A DNA stretch of 64,000 nt. Source: Podocnemis expansa. Taxonomy: Eukaryota > Chordata > Testudines > Podocnemididae. The notes below the pieces were generated by a model. That model ran no database searches. It saw only the letters and a program-made list of their open reading frames with translations, and had not been told where the DNA came from. Position numbers and translations under genes: made by a program. The stretch spans positions 12,639,450-12,703,449 of the forward strand of contig ML681995.1 of NCBI GenBank assembly GCA_007922195.1. The letters run 5' to 3'. The first letter of the stretch is position 1. Each line of letters opens with the position of its first letter. Positions 59,701 to 64,000 of this stretch are shown piece after piece.

Positions 59701-61094
59701 TACTACGATCAGGAGTGGAATAGTGGTGTGGTATTGAAGGAGGATCAGAGTAGTTCAGTCCCATTTAGCTAAAGTCCACCTCCCTCCATGGCTCTGATAA
59801 TCCTCACACTCCAGGAACCACTGTGCAGCTTGGGAAGTGCAGGTTCACGGCAGCCAGTGAAAGAACATCAAACTTATGCAACATGGAGAGCAATATAATC
59901 AATGCCAATCAAGAGGCACTTACAGAAAATAGATCGGAAAAGAACTTTATATTTTGTGACCCTAAATAAAGAGTCTCCACAGCAGTGACCTGGGTGGTTT
60001 TAGAAATAGTTGTTTCAGTATAGAAGGTTGACAACTCTTCCTGTTAACTATAATAAAACCATATTCTGAGCTTAAAAGACTCTTGCTATTAATGCTGGCA
60101 TTTGTTCAATGTGGAGAGATAAAAATCATTATCTCAAAGACACATTTATGAGCTGCTGTTGTTTAAAGATAAGCCAACTCTTCAGCTATACATTTGATAG
60201 TAAAAAGGAAGTAGAGAATCATGTTCACTATCAGACCAGATTCATTAATCAGATATGTAAAAGAAAATCCAATGCAACTTTTCTGAGGAATTGGGTCAGT
60301 GTCCCACAAACCGAATATGCATGCCTGACCACTTAATCTTCTAATCAGATACTGTTTATATATTTTGATTACTTTGTTTCACAGCCACGTATTAGCAGAG
60401 TACTAATAACATCTTTCCTCTTGTGCAAGTCTGCTGGTACTGGACTGGTGAGGCAGTGTCCACTCTAGACCCAAGCTTTTCAGAGTAGGGTTTAAGTCTT
60501 TTGAACTTCTGGAAGACAGCTAAATCCTGTTCCACTACCTCCCACTGATCCTCACTTCTCCAAACTAGCAGCACATAGCCACCAGAGCTAGAATCCGTTC
60601 CAGGCACCCCTTCAGACAAGACTCCAACGTTTAGTTATGCATAGCATGTCCTTTAACTCCATCATCAACTTGACCTATGCTCCACCATCCCCACTATTCC
60701 ACACTCATGCACACTCAGCTTTAAACCCATCACCAGCTCTCCAGTCCCATCCCCCTTCATAGGGCTGGAAACTTTTCCCCCATCAAATAGTAAGCTGTGT
60801 TGATCTCACTAGATAACCTTAACACTGAAAAGCCATGAAAAGTGTCTTCCCTCTGTGAGTGAAAAAGAAAGTGAAACTTATACCATCAGACTATGTCTAG
60901 CCCACTGAGAGTCACACCTCTGTGGCTTCCAGGCTGAAACCCCTGTGCTTGGGTGCAAGCACATTAATCTTACAGCTCCAAATCACAGCAGCAACCCTAG
61001 CTGGCAAGAGCACATCACTCCACCACACTTCTCAACAAGACAGCACTCATCTTCAAGACCCTACACTGCATGGGCCATCCTATGTAAGAGAGCA

Positions 61095-62232
61095 ACTTTA
61101 GCATCTTAGGCCCCATTACAGTACAGAGTTCTTCCAGGAAAAAATTTTGCTGGCAAACAGTCACTGCTATAATTATAGCATTCGCTGGTGTCCACACAAC
61201 CAACCTTCTGTTGGTGGAGTGCGTCCTCACTAGGAACACTTCAGTGACAGCAAAGGTAGTGTGGGGGAGCTTGCCGTGATCCCAGACACTGTACCCAGGG
61301 CTTCACAGAGTCCCAAGCAGCAGGCAGCTGCAGCTGCCTAGTGCTTCCTGGAGACAGGTCAGGGAGTGGAGGTGGCAGCTGCCTGGGAAACCCAGGGGAG
61401 CAGCCACTTGGGGCTCATCTGGTCCTGGTTAGCTGCTGCCAGTGCAGTGGAGCCATGAGGGTCTGCCTCCTTGCTACCACATGGGACCCTGGGAAAATCA
61501 GCTGCAGCAGATTCTAGGCAGCAGCTGCTGCTGCCGCTCCTCCATCCCACCAGCAGCCAGCCTGAAGCCCCCAGGGAACAGTGAGGTGGGAATGGAGGGT
61601 CCCCAGAAGCTTCAAGCCCTGCTTACCAGATCCTCCATCCCCAGCTGCAGGGGGCTGAAGTTACCAGGGCTCTTCCATCCCCGGCAGTGGAGGACTGAAG
61701 CTGCTGGGGCACCTCCATCCCTGGTGGCAGGCGGGAGGGACAATTGCCAGGGCTCCTCCATCCTTAGTGGCAGAGGACTGAAGCTGTCAGAGCTCCTCTC
61801 CCTGGTGGTGGCATGGTTTCTTCCCAGGATTCACTCTGGTCCCAGGCAGCAGGCAACTAGTGGGCTGCAGAACCCAGGTGGCTGCTCCAAACTGCCACCA
61901 TGACTCTGGTGAGTCCAAGTGTCTGTCCCCACCACCCCACACTTTCTGGGACAGGCAGCCAGGGCAGTTCAAGCCCTGCTGCCCTGCCCTGCCCCCCACA
62001 TACCTTTTTATTACTGGTCTGTTTCCCTGCGAGACCGACTACCCTTACTTGTCAATTTTACTGCACTGTTAGAGAAACTAAATTGACAAGAGTTACAGAT
62101 GTCCCTTGCTTTAAGGGGGGAAAAGTGTCCACATTGTCACCCTGCCACCCTCCATTCAGGTGTCCAAAACAGCACAGCTTTGTCTGCAAAGAAGGGAGTC
62201 TAAGATGACTTTTGCCAACACAACTTGCCTTA
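61095..62232. mobile_element. Second copy of the 7.2-kb TIR element family
   Basis: Shares TTTTGCTGGCA, GGAGTGCGTCCTCACTAGGA and AACTTGCC at the right with the copy at 7172-7997. The middle (61.28-61.98 kb) carries CTCCATCCC/AGCTGC-type imperfect repeats and is different in length. The ends are decayed. No coding capacity. Confidence 0.55.
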
Positions 62233-62369
62233 CTCAGGTATTGCATCCTTGCTCCCCTAGAGTTGTTTCCCTAGCAACAAAATCAGAAATATGGCACTCC
62301 TTTCCAGAAAAAGTAGGAATGACCACAGAACTCAGCACTCAGATCCGGATGCAAGCCTACTTTTTTAGC

Positions 62370-62497
62370 CACAAAAGCAACAAAGTGGGCTGGAGCCCAT
62401 GAAAGCTTATGTCCAAAGAAATCTGTTAGTCTTTCAGATGCCATGGGACTCTCCTTGCTTTTGCTGCACACAGCCTAACACGGCCGCCCCTCTGGAA
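62370..62497 (+). repeat. Palindromic-family-like tail
   Basis: AAAGTGGGCTGGAGCCCATG, AAAGCTTATGTCC, AAATCTGTTAGTCTTTCAGA, GCCATGGGACTCTCCTTGC and CAGCCTAACACGGC: the order of the family with a different end, seen in many turtle transcripts. Confidence 0.55.
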
Positions 62498-62799
62498 AAA
62501 AAACAACAGAAGACAAGCTTACTCTCTTCCCTCCTCCAGGAAACCCTTTTGCGGGCAAGGCCTCAGGCAAAGCACACCTGTCCAGAGAGCATCCTGTGAA
62601 GTTAGTAACTCTGACAATGTAGCGACATACCTCCTCCGGAGCTAGGAAACACTGAGCAGCAAGTCGGCGATTCACTCTGACCCTCTGCTTTCCCCGCAAC
62701 AATAGCTTTGCTGGGAGACTGTGGAATTAGGAGCCAATAAAGCTGCCTCAGAGCCCACTACTGGGGGAGCTACCAGAGCATTATCAGAGGAAGCCGCCA

Positions 62800-63560
62800 G
62801 CAGCACAAGACGCCTTGGAGACAGTCTGGGTGCCTAGCGCGCGCTGGGACCAGCTAACCCCCCAGAAAGACAGGGGTTTTGTTTGATTTCGGGTCTTACG
62901 GCGCGCCCCTGCCCTGCGGGACCAGGGCTGGCAGGCTGCCCCCGATCCCACTTCCCTGCCGCGGGGACAAGCCAGTGGAAGCGAATCAGGCGCGGGGCGG
63001 GGAATGGCACCAGCCGGGGGCGCCCCGCGCGCGGGGGGAGGGGGCGCTGCGAGCTCGCGCCGGAGCCGTTGCGGCCGTTGGGGCGGGGGGAGGGGCGCCG
63101 GCGTCGCAGCCCCCGCGGGACGAGGGGGGCGTTTCAGCGCCGCGCGACACACACCCGCGGCGGGCTGGGGAACCGAGGGCAGCGCCGTCCGTGCCTTACC
63201 CCGCCGCCGCCTCCGCCTCCGCCTCCTCCAGCCATCCCGAGCCCCCGCCCGCCCTGCTGCGGGGCTCGTCGGCGGGATCTGGCGGCAACAGCGGCCGCTC
63301 AACTTCGCCGGCAGCCGGCGCGCGCCCCGCCCTCAGGCCCCGCCTCTGGGCACGCGCGCCGACCTGCCCCCCCCCCCGCCGCGCGCGCCCGTCTGTGTGT
63401 GTGCGCGCGCGCGCGCATGCGCCCCAGGACCGGACCCCAGGGGGAGGCGCGGCTGCCGCCCGGCGGGTCGGATGGGGACAGGGAGGCTGCGGGCGCGCGC
63501 CGCTGGGGCGCCCCCTGCTGGGCTCGCTGCGGCGGGGGAAGCCGCCTGAAGCCTCCCCAG
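62800..63560 (-). promoter_or_regulatory. PSD3: CpG-island promoter of PSD3
   Basis: This is the only strongly GC- and CpG-rich stretch of the window apart from transposon DNA, and it surrounds the first PSD3 coding exon. GC boxes (CCCCGCCC, 63325-63332; CCCCGCCT, 63339-63346) and a perfect NRF1-type palindrome GCGCATGCGCC (63413-63423) lie upstream of the start codon in the gene's direction. A TG/CG alternating run (about 63391-63416) precedes the NRF1 site. No TATA box is evident, as usual for CpG-island promoters. Long open frames on both strands here are a by-product of high GC. The transcription start is inferred to lie roughly between 63240 and 63450. Confidence 0.75.
63200..63235 (-). 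CDS. PSD3: PSD3 coding exon 1 (start codon, glycine run)
   Basis: On the minus strand an ATG at 63235-63233 is followed by GCT and ten glycine codons (GGA/GGC/GGG), then a canonical donor GTAAGG at 63199-63194. The exon ends in phase 0, which fits the phase-0 start of the exon at 55277. The human long isoform also begins with a very short N-terminal peptide before the AETFVWVN block, so the layout matches. The glycine run is a trinucleotide-like repeat and may vary in length. The start was chosen because it is the ATG immediately before the only good donor in the island. There are no residues to identify a domain. Confidence 0.7.
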
Positions 63561-63579
63561 CACTTGAAATTAGGGGGCG

Positions 63580-64000
63580 GGAAGGGGGTGCTGGGGTGCT
63601 CATTAAATTGGTGTAAAATTGTTACAAGCTGACAACTGGGGGGTGTTGGGGTGCTCACTTAATTGGTGTAACACTGTTACAAGCTGACAACTGGGGGGTG
63701 TTGGGGAATTCAGGTGGGTGTNNNNNNNNNNTGACAACTGGGGGGTGTTGGGGAATTCAGGTGGGTGTTGGGGTGCTCGCTAAATTGGTGTAACACTTAT
63801 TAGCTGGCTACTGGGAGGGGTGTTGGGAAACTCAGGTGGGTGTTGGGGTGCTCGCTAAATTGTTCTAACACTGTTACTAGCTGACAACTGGCAGGGGTGT
63901 TGGGAGATTCAGGGGTGTTGGGGCGCTCACTAAATTGGTCTAACACTGTTACTAGCTGACAACTGGCAGGGGTGTTGGAGAATGTTAGGGAAATTCCTGA
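63580..64000. repeat. Minisatellite with assembly gap, runs off right edge
   Basis: Repeated units of roughly 75-115 bp built from GGGGTGTTGGGGAATTCAGG, GTGCTCGCTAAATTGG, GTAACACTGTTACTAGC and TGACAACTGG. At least five copies are visible, with length variation from loss or gain of the AATTCAGG part. Ten N at 63722-63731 mark an assembly gap. It lies just upstream of the PSD3 CpG island. Confidence 0.9.

Larger units (their letters stand above)
55278..63199 (-). other. PSD3 intron 1
   Basis: Phase-0 intron between the start exon (63200) and the exon ending at 55277. It contains a degenerate local duplication at 56.6-56.7 kb, a TIR element of the 7.2-8.0 kb family at 61.1-62.23 kb, and a palindromic-family tail at 62.37-62.5 kb. 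The rest (55.4-56.3, 57-61 kb) has no gene; 55.4-55.6 and 57.6-57.8 kb carry faint repeat similarity to the small palindromic element at 42.84 kb. Confidence 0.7.
1..63300 (-). other. PSD3: PSD3 gene span (partial, 3' part beyond left edge)
   Basis: Six minus-strand coding blocks join with consistent splice phases (0, 1, 2, 2, 2, 2) into the N-terminal part of PSD3 (pleckstrin and Sec7 domain containing 3, EFA6D). The family activates ARF6 by GDP/GTP exchange at the plasma membrane and recycling endosomes. Recognition rests on the FVWVN / AKAKY block after the start, KHVEFQGVEILW in the large exon, the MYSSQFE and PLTPVIQQRIKEG blocks, and the start of Sec7 (ARRLAKRLYQLDRFKRSDVA). The Sec7 catalytic region and PH domain are not in this window. 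The introns are about 7.9, 13.8, 6.7, 32 and 0.1 kb, in transcription order. The exact transcription start is not visible; the right limit given is approximate. Confidence 0.9.

Noticed and set aside
62879..63632. Long overlapping open frames on both strands (up to 249 codons)
   Set aside because: They lie in the GC-rich CpG island, where stop codons are rare. They have low-complexity Arg/Gly/Ala/Pro composition and no recognisable domain.
1..64000. A novel defence or biosynthetic system
   Set aside because: Apart from PSD3 exons and transposon genes, no coherent set of coding regions is present.

Overview
The window looks like one stretch of a reptile genome, most probably a turtle. The evidence is vertebrate splice sites, a CpG-island promoter, CR1-like and MIR-like relics, many hAT-like and other terminal-inverted-repeat elements, and large DIRS (tyrosine-recombinase) retrotransposons, which are common in turtles and largely missing from birds. 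Species assignment is inference; no search could be run.

One host gene explains the whole window: PSD3 (EFA6D, an ARF6 guanine-nucleotide exchange factor) on the minus strand. Its promoter lies in a CpG island near 62.8-63.5 kb and it runs off the left edge. Six coding exons can be placed with matching splice phases: 63200-63235 (start codon and glycine run), 55166-55277, 40271-41369 (large acidic exon), 33216-33610, 1002-1208 and 812-892. The last two begin the Sec7 domain. The rest of Sec7 and the PH domain lie beyond the left edge. The second exon has an in-frame stop (55188-55190), the most notable oddity of the gene.

The introns are filled with mobile DNA. The main block is 19.08-31.47 kb, inside the 32-kb intron 4. 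There an old decayed DIRS element (A) was split within its gag-like gene by a younger DIRS element (C, 20.50-27.59 kb). C still has an open tyrosine-recombinase frame of about 477 codons and a reverse transcriptase/RNase H frame with only two stops. A third piece (B, 20.74-22.08 kb) lies on the opposite strand inside C's internal complementary region, bounded by identical 15-bp repeats. Its coding sequence begins exactly where A's gag-like gene breaks off, so B looks like the missing middle of A, moved and inverted. A solo DIRS terminal repeat lies at 14.46-14.74 kb. A separate TIR element (28.12-29.09 kb) and another unclassified repeat also interrupt A.

Elsewhere there are palindromic repeats of one family (best at 53.42-53.75 kb), several short TIR elements with TGTCTACAC-type ends, hAT-like elements (one nested in another at 41.4-42.1 kb), MIR-like relics and microsatellites. 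A minisatellite with a 10-N assembly gap runs off the right edge, directly upstream of the PSD3 promoter. I saw no other host gene, no tRNA or rRNA gene and no CRISPR array. Nothing here is clearly a new biological system. The best leads are the DIRS rearrangement, the PSD3 stop codon and a possible internal PSD3 promoter near 46.9 kb.
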